A stretch of 33,894 bases of DNA from an uncultured Chthonomonadales bacterium (GTDB lineage: Bacteria; Armatimonadota; Chthonomonadetes; Chthonomonadales; CAJBBX01), in NCBI GenBank assembly GCA_938005745.1, contig CALLMM010000005.1:1-33894 (forward strand), written 5' to 3'. The position numbers and the translations under genes were made by a program. Shown one piece after another: positions 1 through 7,722 of this stretch. Within the stretch, counting starts at the first letter, position 1. Each line of letters opens with the position of its first letter. The notes under the pieces were generated by a model. The model made no database searches. It was not told the DNA's origin and saw only the letters and a list, made by a program, of their open reading frames with translations.

Positions 1-624
1 AACGGATTTACCCGGCAGGAGATCCTGACCGCCATCAAGCTCAACGGCACGATGACGGCTGAAGCGCTTGGAAAAGCCCTGAATATCTCTCCGGTCGCCG
101 TCCGCCAGCACCTTGCCGCGCTGGAGGCGGAGGGGCTGGTGGCTACCAGCATCGAACGCCGCAACGTCGGGCGTCCGGTACACAGATATACTATAACACA
201 TCGTGGAGACGAGACCTTCCCGCGAGACTACGCCGCCTGCGCCAACTCCCTGCTGGATGAGATACGTTATCGCGAAGGGGAGGAGGCGGTTGCGGAACTG
301 TTTACGCGCCAGCGCGAACGGCTGCAGTCCTCCCTGCAGAGCCGCATGGACGGAAAGAACCTGGCGGCGCGTGTGTGGGAACTGGCGAAGATACAGTCGG
401 ATGCCGGGTACATGGCGAAGGTGGTCGAAGAGGAGCATGGAGAAGGCTACATCCTGACCGAGCACAACTGCGCGATCTGCCAGATCGCGCGCCAGCACCC
501 CGAAGCCTGCGAGCAGGAGCTGATTCTGTTCCAGCAGCTTCTGGGCGAGGAGGTGGAGGTGACGCGAGAGAAGCACATCCTCTCCGGCGACTTCACCTGC
601 ACCTATCGCATTCGTCCCCGTTAA
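1..624 (+). CDS. SufR/DeoR-like winged-helix regulator with C-terminal cysteine cluster (5' end outside window)
   Basis: The frame is open from base 1, so the gene is 5'-truncated by the window edge. The ATG at 52 sits inside the helix-turn-helix and is unlikely to be the true start. The N-terminal part reads as a winged helix (TRQEILTAIKLNG, then SPVAVRQHLAALEAEGLV) with a basic wing (RRNVGRPVHRYTIT). The C-terminal part carries CAIC, a later EACEQ cysteine and a final FTCTYRI cysteine. This layout is known from SufR-type Fe-S-cluster-sensing repressors of suf genes, with four cysteines that can bind a cluster. No suf gene is visible here; its targets may lie upstream of the window. The family call is fairly secure; Fe-S sensing is inference. 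A strong terminator follows directly. Confidence 0.75.
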   Translation, partial: NGFTRQEILTAIKLNGTMTAEALGKALNISPVAVRQHLAALEAEGLVATSIERRNVGRPVHRYTITHRGDETFPRDYAACANSLLDEIRYREGEEAVAELFTRQRERLQSSLQSRMDGKNLAARVWELAKIQSDAGYMAKVVEEEHGEGYILTEHNCAICQIARQHPEACEQELILFQQLLGEEVEVTREKHILSGDFTCTYRIRPR

Positions 625-634
625 CATGGCAGTG

Positions 635-671
635 AAAAGTGCCTCCGGCTCTTTGCCGGAGGCACTTTTTT
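635..671 (+). terminator. Intrinsic terminator after the SufR-like gene
   Basis: A perfect 15-bp stem (635-649 with 655-669), a 5-base loop and a run of six T at 666-671 follow the stop codon by 10 bases. The run of A on the left arm means it could also stop transcription arriving on the minus strand from the amidotransferase gene. Confidence 0.9.
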
Positions 672-719
672 CATCATTGTCTCAGGCAACGCGCTTTCTA
701 TTGCTCGAGGTATAGAGGC

Positions 720-1460
720 TCAGACGCAGGCTTCGACAAAAGCCCGGAAGAGCGCGCGGCACGCCTGCACGGAGGCGGTCTCTTCGGGGGCGAGCGCGAT
801 CTCTTCCGGATGAAACTGCACGGCGACCAGGAAGGGCTTCAGCGGGTTCTCCAGCGCCTCGATCACGCCGTCCTCCGCGCGCGCCGTTACCCGCAGACCC
901 TCCCCGACCTCCCGCACCGCCTGATGGTGCATGGAGTTGGTCTCTAAGCGGGCTGCGCCGACGATCTGCGCCAGCCGTGAGCCCGACTCGACCGCGATGG
1001 TGTGCGTGGGGACGTGGCGCGGCTCCGTCTGCTGATGCTGCAGGCGGGTCTCGACCTGCGACGGGATGTCCTGATAGAGCGTTCCTCCCAGAGCGACATT
1101 GAGCGCCTGAATACCCCGACAGATCGCCAGAAGGGGCGTCTCGCGCTCCAGCGCGGCGCGGATCAGGGGAAATTCCGCCCGGTCTCGCTCCTCATCCACC
1201 TTTACTATCTCGTTCAGAGGGGACTCGCCGTAGCGCGTCGGGGAGATATCCCATCCGCCGGAGAGCAGCAGCCCGTCCAGCCGCGCCAGGGTCTGCATTA
1301 CCGTCTCCGCATCCTCCGGCAGGTTCGGCAGGATGACCGGAACGGCTCCCGCCTGCCACAGCGCGCGCGAGTAGCTCTGATTGAGCCGGTCCTGCGGCTG
1401 GGGGGCGTGGCAGTCGAAGGCGCAGGTCGCGGAGGTAACGCCGATCAGCGGTCTTTTCAT
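720..1460 (-). CDS. Class I glutamine amidotransferase, gamma-glutamyl-GABA hydrolase (peptidase C26) family
   Basis: The 246-residue protein starts at the ATG at 1460, which has a GGAGG-type site about 10 bases upstream; an in-frame extension to 1511 lacks support. It shows the family hallmarks in order: LIGVT at the N-terminus, LSGGWDISPTRYGE at 67-80, the nucleophile elbow LAICRG with Cys114, and QFHPEE with His217 and Glu219/220. Families of this type (PuuD, gamma-glutamyl hydrolase) cleave gamma-glutamyl amides in the cytoplasm, for example in putrescine breakdown. No putrescine genes lie nearby, so the substrate is unknown. It is the last gene of a minus-strand run, 29 bases after the preceding hypothetical gene. 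Confidence 0.85.
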   Translation of the reverse strand: MKRPLIGVTSATCAFDCHAPQPQDRLNQSYSRALWQAGAVPVILPNLPEDAETVMQTLARLDGLLLSGGWDISPTRYGESPLNEIVKVDEERDRAEFPLIRAALERETPLLAICRGIQALNVALGGTLYQDIPSQVETRLQHQQTEPRHVPTHTIAVESGSRLAQIVGAARLETNSMHHQAVREVGEGLRVTARAEDGVIEALENPLKPFLVAVQFHPEEIALAPEETASVQACRALFRAFVEACV

Positions 1461-1489
1461 GCAGGTCTCTGCCTCCAGTCTTCCGGGGG

Positions 1490-1993
1490 CTACTTGCGGA
1501 AGGTGATCCATCGTCCCGTGTCGTCGCAGCTGGACTCGGCGACCAGACGATAGGGGTCTACGGAGCCGGGGGCGGCGCGCACGTAGAAGCGCACGCGGCG
1601 AAAGCCGTATTCACGCGCCTGCGGGGAGACCGCCTCGCGCACCAGTCCGTTCAGAATATCATCCTCTTCGCGGGTAACCACCAGATCGAGGGTATCCAGG
1701 TTTTCGGTGACGGCGAAACGCTCGATATACTGCGAAAAGTTCTGGCGAAGATAGCGGTAGAAGGGAAGCCGCTTTTCGCTCAGCTCCTGGCGGCGCCGCT
1801 CCTCCGGCGAGAGGGGCGCCTCGAGGCGGCTGTCCGGGCGCGGGGCTTCGGTCGTGGGGCGGTCGTCCTGCCGGGCGGAAGGCGCGGCGGGAGCGGGGGC
1901 GCGCCTGCCATGCTCCGGCAGCGCATACGGAAGCAGAAACCAGGCGATCAGGGCGACCACCGCCAGACCGAGCATGACCGCCGCGATCTTCAT
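1490..1993 (-). CDS. Small membrane-anchored protein of unknown function
   Basis: I do not recognise this 167-residue protein. It has one N-terminal hydrophobic helix (about residues 3-23, KIAAVMLGLAVVALIAWFLL), a Pro/Ala/Arg-rich linker (about 30-65) and a folded C-terminal domain of about 95 residues starting near KRLPFYRYLRQNF. It is probably a single-pass inner-membrane protein with the domain outside the cytoplasm. Its ATG overlaps the moaE stop as ATGA (1990-1993), which suggests translational coupling. Nothing in the sequence ties it to molybdopterin chemistry apart from this position. Confidence 0.7.
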   Translation of the reverse strand: MKIAAVMLGLAVVALIAWFLLPYALPEHGRRAPAPAAPSARQDDRPTTEAPRPDSRLEAPLSPEERRRQELSEKRLPFYRYLRQNFSQYIERFAVTENLDTLDLVVTREEDDILNGLVREAVSPQAREYGFRRVRFYVRAAPGSVDPYRLVAESSCDDTGRWITFRK

Positions 1994-2415
1994 GGCTGCG
2001 CCTGTATCGCGTCCTCGCCTTCAATCCAGAACGCCCCGTCCGGACAGACCTCCTTCTTCCAGATGGGAACCGTCTCTTTCAGCGTGTCAATGCAGTATCG
2101 GCAGGCTTCAAACGCCTCCGCGCGATGCGGCGAACCGACGCAGATGACGACGCTGGCTTCCTGCAGCTCGATCCGACCGATCCGGTGCTCGATGGCGACA
2201 TCCACGCCCCATCGCGCTTTCGCTTCGGCGGCGATCTTACGCATCTGCTTCTCCGCCATCGGGATGTAGGCGTTGTACTCCAGATAGGCGACCTCGCGCT
2301 GACGGGAGTGGTTGCGCACCTGTCCCACAAAGGTCAGCACCGCGCCGTTGGACGCGCCGGCGACCTTCGCCTCCAGCGCCCGTACATCTATCGGTTCCTG
2401 CGTAATCCGGCACAT
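1990..2415 (-). CDS. moaE: Molybdopterin synthase catalytic subunit MoaE
   Basis: At 141 residues the protein has normal MoaE length. Family motifs are intact: FVGQVRNHS (29-37), LEYNAY (45-50), EHRIG (76-80), SPHRAEAF (95-102) and the catalytic lysine region VPIWKKE (116-122), with Lys113, Lys120 and Lys121. MoaE transfers sulfur from the MoaD C-terminal thiocarboxylate to precursor Z, making molybdopterin for molybdenum enzymes. The MoaD partner is encoded just upstream as the C-terminal part of the nfo-moaD fusion, 24 bases before this start. That position supports a working MoaD/MoaE pair. No other moa/mog genes are in the window. Confidence 0.93.
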   Translation of the reverse strand: MCRITQEPIDVRALEAKVAGASNGAVLTFVGQVRNHSRQREVAYLEYNAYIPMAEKQMRKIAAEAKARWGVDVAIEHRIGRIELQEASVVICVGSPHRAEAFEACRYCIDTLKETVPIWKKEVCPDGAFWIEGEDAIQAQP

Positions 2416-2439
2416 TCCCTCACCCTTTCGCCTGCGGGA

Positions 2440-3573
2440 CTATCCCCCGCTCATCGGCGGGATAAAGGCGACCTCGTCCCCTTCCTGCAGGACGGCGTCC
2501 GGGGCGACGTACTCTTCGTTGACGGCGGCGCGGCAGTGCCGCTCAATCCCTGCCAGACGCCCATCCTTCTCCGCCAGGATCGCCGACAGGGAGGCGACCG
2601 TTGCGCCTCCCGGCACGGAGACCTCCATCCCGTCCGGGCTGAAGTCCGAATAGTGTCCGAAGAAGCGTACTGTTACCCGCATTCCCAGACTGCCTCCCGC
2701 AGCGAGCCGCTTCAGCTTCGCCAGGTTCACCGCGTGCATGGTCTCTGAATCGGGCGTTTCGATGATGATGGGGATGTTCTTCAGGCGCGGATCGGTTACC
2801 AGCAGTCGGAAGGTCTCGATCCCGATTTCGCCCTCGCCGAGATGCTCATGCCGGTCTACCCGGCTTCCGAGCGGCTTTTTGGCGTCGTTGGCATGGATGA
2901 CCTTGAGCCTGTCCAGTCCGATCAACCGGTCAAACTCCGCGAAGGTCTTCTGATAGCTCTCTTCATCCCGGATGTCGTATCCCGCCACAAAGATATGGCA
3001 GGTGTCCAGACAGACTCCCAGGCGCGGATGCGCCCCCGCGCCCTCCAGAACGCGCGCGATCTGTTCGAACCGGTAGCCCAGCCCCGTTCCCTGACCGGCG
3101 GTCGTCTCCATGGCGATACCGACCTGCATCCCCTCGGTCTCTTCGAGGATGGCGCGGGTCGATTCGATCAGCAGGGCGATGCCCGCCTCTTCGCCGCTGT
3201 CCAGATGCGCCCCCATATGGGTAACGACCCAGGGCAGTCCGAGCATCTCAGAGCGGTCCAGTTCCCGGCGAAACGCCTTGCGTGAGCGGTCCAGAATGTC
3301 GGGATCGGGAGCCGCCAGATTGATCAGGTAGGAGTCGTGCGCGACGGCGACGGCGATCCCGGTCTCCGCCTGCGTCTGGCGAAACTTCGCTGCGACTTCG
3401 GGATCGAGAGGTGGATGATGCCATTGGCGGGGGCTTCCGGTGAAAAGCTGAACGGCGGTGCAGCCGATCTCTTTGCCGCCGGTCAGACTGTTGCTCAGTC
3501 CGCCTGCGGTCGGCATATGCGCTCCCAGCAGGCGGGATTCCACGTCTTCGATAGCGGAAGATGGTTCACTCAT
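2440..3573 (-). CDS. Endonuclease IV (Nfo) fused in frame to MoaD sulfur carrier
   Basis: The single 377-residue frame contains two complete, unrelated proteins. Residues about 14-290 are endonuclease IV: LLGAHMPTAGGL, VVTHMGAH, GIAMETTAGQG, GVCLDTCHIFVAGYDI, IHANDAKKPLGSRVDRHEH and IIETP, which carry the expected zinc-binding His, Glu and Asp residues for abasic-site repair. Residues 298-377 are MoaD: MRVTVRFFGHYSD through DEVAFIPPMSGG, ending in the Gly-Gly tail needed for thiocarboxylation. The linker RLAAGGSLG has no stop. An ATG at 2682 preceded by GGGAGG could yield free MoaD as well. The ATG at 3573 lacks a strong ribosome-binding site, but the conserved fold starts soon after it. A lost stop through mutation or assembly error is possible. 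Confidence 0.9.
   Translation of the reverse strand: MSEPSSAIEDVESRLLGAHMPTAGGLSNSLTGGKEIGCTAVQLFTGSPRQWHHPPLDPEVAAKFRQTQAETGIAVAVAHDSYLINLAAPDPDILDRSRKAFRRELDRSEMLGLPWVVTHMGAHLDSGEEAGIALLIESTRAILEETEGMQVGIAMETTAGQGTGLGYRFEQIARVLEGAGAHPRLGVCLDTCHIFVAGYDIRDEESYQKTFAEFDRLIGLDRLKVIHANDAKKPLGSRVDRHEHLGEGEIGIETFRLLVTDPRLKNIPIIIETPDSETMHAVNLAKLKRLAAGGSLGMRVTVRFFGHYSDFSPDGMEVSVPGGATVASLSAILAEKDGRLAGIERHCRAAVNEEYVAPDAVLQEGDEVAFIPPMSGG
2680..2698 (-). promoter_or_regulatory. Possible internal ribosome-binding site and start for free MoaD
   Basis: Inside the nfo-moaD frame, a GGGAGG motif (2693-2698) lies 10 bases upstream of an in-frame ATG (2680-2682) exactly where the MoaD domain starts. It would allow an 80-residue free MoaD to be made from the same message. 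Spacing is slightly long; use of this site is inference. Confidence 0.5.
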
Positions 3574-3633
3574 AGCGCTGATCTGTCGTCTACTCCGGAA
3601 GGCGGGCGGAAGGGCGGCGCCTTCCCTGTCTCC

Positions 3634-4212
3634 TTAGGGCGTAACGGTGATGGTGATCGGCTCAGAGACCGGAACCGGGTCGCCGGTCTGCGGGCGCGGC
3701 AGTCCGGAGATGACCCAGGGGGAGAGCCGGGCGTATATCTGGTAGGTGCCGGGAGGGAGCGTCTCTGCAGGCGCGCTCTCTCCCCCGATCTTCAGCGGAA
3801 ATTCGGAGGCGTACTCTTTTGTCTCCCCGGGCGAAAACCGCTCCATGCCGATGTCGGTGGTAAAGAAGACCCGGCGTCCCTCCCAGAACTCATAGGTGAC
3901 GATCTTATTGTCGCGGGCGATGATGTAGCCCCAGCGAACTGCCGGGCTGCCGGTGGAGTACTTCACCAGTTTCGGGTCGCGGTCCGTGCTGGTGATGGAG
4001 ACGGTGATCGGGATCGTCTCTCCGACCCGGTATTCGGTCTTGCTCGTCTTCACGGTAACCGTCAATCCGGGCAGCGACTGCACCGGCAGTACGCTGCGTC
4101 CCACCGCCTCGCGCGCGCTCATTCCGCCCCCTCCTCCGCATCCGCAGATCGCCAGCGCAGCCGCGCATGTCGTCAGCAGCCGTATGCCCGTTTTCATACT
4201 CACGCCGATCAT
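3634..4212 (-). CDS. Secreted lipoprotein with BsuPI-like domain
   Basis: The start is taken at the ATG at 4212, which has a GGAG site 7 bases upstream; an ATG at 4197 is the alternative. The N-terminus is a signal peptide (KTGIRLLTTCAAALAICGC) ending in a loose lipobox followed by a glycine run, so lipid anchoring is likely. The rest reads as one beta-sandwich domain: VTVKTSKTEYRVGETIPITV, then WEGRRVFFTTDIGMERFSPGETKEY and PPGTYQIYARL. This matches the BsuPI (intracellular proteinase inhibitor) domain often found in secreted proteins. A role as inhibitor is not shown by the sequence. It sits 60 bases upstream of nfo-moaD on the same strand. Confidence 0.7.
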   Translation of the reverse strand: MIGVSMKTGIRLLTTCAAALAICGCGGGGGMSAREAVGRSVLPVQSLPGLTVTVKTSKTEYRVGETIPITVSITSTDRDPKLVKYSTGSPAVRWGYIIARDNKIVTYEFWEGRRVFFTTDIGMERFSPGETKEYASEFPLKIGGESAPAETLPPGTYQIYARLSPWVISGLPRPQTGDPVPVSEPITITVTP

Positions 4213-4362
4213 GCTCCCGCTCCTGCACACGCCGGAGAAGTAGTCGCTCATCTCTTCATGCCGCTGATTCCCGGCGCTCGTTGATGATCCATTGTAACAC
4301 GGCGTGATCTGATAGTCAAAGGCGCGCCGTAATTTTACTCCGGTATCTCTCCGTCTGGAAGG

Positions 4363-5436
4363 CTATTTTACGCCCTGATGCGCCAGCGTGCTGACCCGCG
4401 CCGCGACCTGTCCAGCGATGGCGCGAAACGCCTCCGCCTGCGCGGAGTGCGGGTCTATCAGGATTGCCGGGCAGCCCGCGTCTCCGCTCTCGCTGATCAC
4501 CGGATCAATCGGGACGGAGCCGAGGAAGGGCACGTTTAACTGCGCGGCGGCGCGTCTGCCGCCTCCTTTGCCAAAGACCGGGATCTCCTCGCCCGTCGCC
4601 GGGTTGATGAATCCGCTCATATTCTCCACGATCCCCAGGATCGGGATCGGGCGGTTGAGGGTCTGCTCCAGCATCTGAAACATGGCGATGCTCTTGTTGG
4701 CGATCTGCTGCGCCACCTCCTGCGGCGTCATCACGATCACCACGCCGGTCAGCGGGATCAACTGCGCCAGTGACATGGAGGCGTCGCCCGTTCCCGGCGG
4801 CAGGTCCACGATCAGGTAGTCCAGATCGCCCCATGCGACATCGCCGAGAAACTGCGTCAGCGCCTTGCCGATCATCGGACCGCGCCAGACCACCGCCTTC
4901 CCCTCCTCGAGAAAGAAGCCGATGGACATGATGCCGATTCCGTGCCGCATGACCGGATACATCTTCTGTCCATCGTAGAGCGGCTGCTCCTCGCCCGCGC
5001 CCATCATGATCGGAATCGTGGGACCGTAGATGTCGGCGTCCAGCAGCCCGACCTTCGCGCCCGCCAGTTTCAGCGCGACCGCCAGGTTGCACGAGACGGT
5101 AGACTTGCCGACGCCCCCTTTGCCGCTGGCGACGGCGATCACATGCTTGACGCCGGGGATCAGCGGACCGGTACGCTGTTCGCCGCGAACCTGCGCCGTC
5201 ATCTCGATCTTCAACTGCTCGACTCCCGGCACAGCGGAGACCGCCGCATACGCCTGTTCGCGCAGCAGGTCTTTCACCGGGCAGGCGGGTGTGGTCAGCT
5301 CGATGGTGAACGCCACCGCTCCCCCGCAGATCTTGATATCTTTCACAAAACCCAGACTCACGATGTCCCGATGCAGGTCAGGGTCTTGCACCACCCGCAG
5401 CGCGTCGAGAATCTGCTGTTCAGTAACTTGCGGCAT
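4363..5436 (-). CDS. mrp: Mrp/NBP35-type P-loop ATPase, Fe-S carrier family, with MIP18 domain
   Basis: The 357-residue protein starts at an ATG with AAGGA 8 bases upstream. Residues 1-90 are a MIP18/DUF59 domain with the conserved TTPACPVKD (Cys52). Residues 97-345 are the ATPase: deviant Walker A GKGGVGKST (105-113), DADIYGP (133-139), and VDLPPGTGD (210-218). The family carries and transfers Fe-S clusters in the cytoplasm. The usual C-x-x-C pair after ENMS is absent: residues 271-290 read ENMSGFINPATGEEIPVFGK. Lineages lacking this pair exist, so it is a variant and not a broken gene. A good promoter lies about 60 bases upstream. Confidence 0.9.
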   Translation of the reverse strand: MPQVTEQQILDALRVVQDPDLHRDIVSLGFVKDIKICGGAVAFTIELTTPACPVKDLLREQAYAAVSAVPGVEQLKIEMTAQVRGEQRTGPLIPGVKHVIAVASGKGGVGKSTVSCNLAVALKLAGAKVGLLDADIYGPTIPIMMGAGEEQPLYDGQKMYPVMRHGIGIMSIGFFLEEGKAVVWRGPMIGKALTQFLGDVAWGDLDYLIVDLPPGTGDASMSLAQLIPLTGVVIVMTPQEVAQQIANKSIAMFQMLEQTLNRPIPILGIVENMSGFINPATGEEIPVFGKGGGRRAAAQLNVPFLGSVPIDPVISESGDAGCPAILIDPHSAQAEAFRAIAGQVAARVSTLAHQGVK

Positions 5437-5503
5437 CTATTTCATCCTTACTGAGGGGCGCCGGGCGATTCGCAGAGACGAATTTCGCGCCCCTTCGATG
5501 TGA

Positions 5504-5532
5504 ATTCTACCTCTGGCAGGGGGCAGAGTCAA
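5504..5532 (-). promoter_or_regulatory. Sigma-70-type promoter for mrp
   Basis: On the minus strand, TTGACT (5527-5532) and TAGAAT (5504-5509) are separated by 17 bases. This predicts transcription starting near 5497, about 60 bases before the mrp ATG. Confidence 0.7.
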
Positions 5533-5565
5533 GTTTAGCGGCGATAGATAGCCGGGCGCGGACGC

Positions 5566-7566
5566 CTACTTGTAGCTGGGGAGGATGATGCCGCGCATGA
5601 TGACGTTCTGCGCGAAGATAAAGACGAAGAGGGTGGGCAGCGCGGCGACGGTCAGCGCCGCCATCGTGATGTACTGCGGGCTGTTGATCTGCAGCTCATA
5701 GAGCCAGACCATCAGCGTCCACATCTTCGGGTCCTGACAGACCAGAAAGGCGAACATGAACGCGCCGTAGGCGGCGGTGAACGCCTGCAGAGCGATCACC
5801 GCGAAGATCGGCTTGGAGAGCGGCAGCGCGACATTGAAGAACATCCGCATCTCGCTCGCGCCGTCTATCAGACCGGCTTCGTACAGCTCCTTCGGTAGGC
5901 TGTCGAAGAAGCCTTTGAGCAGAAAGATCGAGAAGCCGCTTGCCATTCCCGGCAGGACCAGCGCCCAGAAGGTGTTCAGCAGGTTGAACTCCTTGAGCAG
6001 CAGGAAGTTGGGGATCATGGCGACCTCCGCCGGGAAAGCCATCGTCGCCAGCAGAAACAGCAGCACCTTGAAGGCGTAGGGCAGGCTGTAGCGGGAGAGC
6101 GCGTAGGCGCAGAAGGGGTTGACGATCAGCGTGGTCGAGATGACGGCGATGCAGAAGATCGCCGTTACCCAGAGCGCTCTGCCGTGCAGGGCGATATAGT
6201 CGAGCACCAGACGGTAGTTGCGGGTAACGAAATCCCGGCGCAGAGACCCGGCATTCTCCTGCACGTAGAGGGCGTCGGCGTAGTAGTAGGGAGGCTTGAT
6301 CTCCATCAGCGAGGCAGCCTGCAGTCCGTAGGTCTCCCGGAGGCTGTCCGGCAGAGGCTGCTCCATCCATCTGCCGCCCCAGAAGTTGAACCGAGCTGGA
6401 TCGGGAACGTGCTTTCTCCAGAGTTGATAGCGGAAACGGTTTTCGGGACTGTCCACATAGAGCATTGAGAGCGGGATCTCTCTGGCGAGGAAGTCGCCCC
6501 AGTCCAGAGTCAGGGGGCCGCCCTCCGGCAGCGACGGACGCTCCGGGGGAACGTCGCTCAGTTCGGAGGCGGGCTGGGGAAGACCCTGCGCGCGGCGCAT
6601 GGCGTCATACGGCAGCGGAACCGCCTCGAAGTTCGGATAGTTTGCGCCATACGCCGCATTCAGTTTTTCGATGGCGCGATAGCGTCGCTGCAGGTAGGCG
6701 CGGTAGGGGCGCACGGCTTCCGGCGCGGTGAGAATGTAGCGGAAGGGCAGCTTGTTGCGGACGAACCCCTCCCAGTCGCGGCGCTGCAGGGGATCGTCGG
6801 GCGGCTCGCCGGGCAGGGTGATGTCGCTGAAGCTGCGGATGCGGCTCCCCCAGACCTGCGCCACCCTGCGAATGTCGCCTCCGTACTGCGGCGAATCTTC
6901 GCGCAGGTATTTGGCAAAGAGCGGCTCCACGCCGACCGCCAGCCGCCTCTCTGCGGGCAGCGTCCGCTTCCACTCCAGATACTCCTGCATCTTCCGGGAG
7001 CGGTCGGGACTCCAGTTGCGGTTGGTGGGACGCTCCAGCGGCGGACTCACGGTGTCGAACGAGGTGTTCTCCTCGATATAGGCGCGGTTCAGGGCGAGAA
7101 TGTCGTACTGGAACCGGTTGCGGACAAACTGGCGGTAGGAGAGCGCGAACTGGCTGGGGTGCGAGCCGTAGCCGCGAAACGCAGGCTCCTGAAAAGAGAG
7201 CGGCAGCGTCTGCAGGCAGCGTCTCCACTCGGCTACGAACGCCTGCATCCGGGCGTCGGCAGGAGCGGCGGGGGGCTGGATCTCCTCGTTCTTCTTGAAG
7301 TCGGTGTGGTAGAGCATATTGATCTGCTCTATGTCACCGCTGTACTTGTCGTCCGTATACTTGGCGAACAGCGCGTCGAAGCGGGTAAGATAGCGCGGTA
7401 GGATGCGGAACTCGTTCGTGTCGGTGCTGCTGGTGATGGAGGTCGCCAGCATCAACAGGAAGGGATAGACCATCGTTACCGCGCCGAGAGTCAGCACGAT
7501 GTAGATGGTGGCGATCAACAGGCGGATGGAGAACGCCTTTCTGCCTACCTGTGGAATGATCGGCAC
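5566..7566 (-). CDS. Sugar ABC transporter permease (MalG-like) with very large repeat-bearing extracytoplasmic insert
   Basis: The C-terminal 200 residues are a standard carbohydrate ABC permease: several membrane helices, the EAA loop ELYEAGLIDGASEMRMFF near residue 560 followed by NVALPL, and the ending VIMRGIILPSYK. The first helix is at about residues 15-42. Between helix 1 and helix 2, where MalG-type proteins have a short loop, there are about 415 polar residues. Total length is about 667 against a usual 280 or so. The insert contains four copies of a 72-79-residue unit. The frame extends to a GTG at 7626, but the promoter -10 overlaps that codon, so the GTG at 7566 is preferred. No partner permease, binding protein or ATPase adjoins it. 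Confidence 0.8.
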   Translation of the reverse strand: MPIIPQVGRKAFSIRLLIATIYIVLTLGAVTMVYPFLLMLATSITSSTDTNEFRILPRYLTRFDALFAKYTDDKYSGDIEQINMLYHTDFKKNEEIQPPAAPADARMQAFVAEWRRCLQTLPLSFQEPAFRGYGSHPSQFALSYRQFVRNRFQYDILALNRAYIEENTSFDTVSPPLERPTNRNWSPDRSRKMQEYLEWKRTLPAERRLAVGVEPLFAKYLREDSPQYGGDIRRVAQVWGSRIRSFSDITLPGEPPDDPLQRRDWEGFVRNKLPFRYILTAPEAVRPYRAYLQRRYRAIEKLNAAYGANYPNFEAVPLPYDAMRRAQGLPQPASELSDVPPERPSLPEGGPLTLDWGDFLAREIPLSMLYVDSPENRFRYQLWRKHVPDPARFNFWGGRWMEQPLPDSLRETYGLQAASLMEIKPPYYYADALYVQENAGSLRRDFVTRNYRLVLDYIALHGRALWVTAIFCIAVISTTLIVNPFCAYALSRYSLPYAFKVLLFLLATMAFPAEVAMIPNFLLLKEFNLLNTFWALVLPGMASGFSIFLLKGFFDSLPKELYEAGLIDGASEMRMFFNVALPLSKPIFAVIALQAFTAAYGAFMFAFLVCQDPKMWTLMVWLYELQINSPQYITMAALTVAALPTLFVFIFAQNVIMRGIILPSYK

Positions 7567-7616
7567 TTGGATGTCCCGTAGCGCGGCTGCGCCGCCAGAA
7601 GATGGAGATGGAATAC

Positions 7617-7645
7617 AGAATAGCACGGCGGACAGGGCTTGTCAA
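7617..7645 (-). promoter_or_regulatory. Sigma-70-type promoter for the ABC permease
   Basis: TTGACA (7640-7645) and TATTCT (7617-7622) are separated by 17 bases on the minus strand. The expected transcription start near 7610 lies inside the longest open frame, which argues for a downstream translation start. Confidence 0.65.
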
Positions 7646-7722
7646 TGCGGCGCGGCGGGGCAGGGATGTCTGCGGCGGATGACGAATTGCCGGTGTGATA
7701 CTCTCCCGGAAGGAGACGGCGT

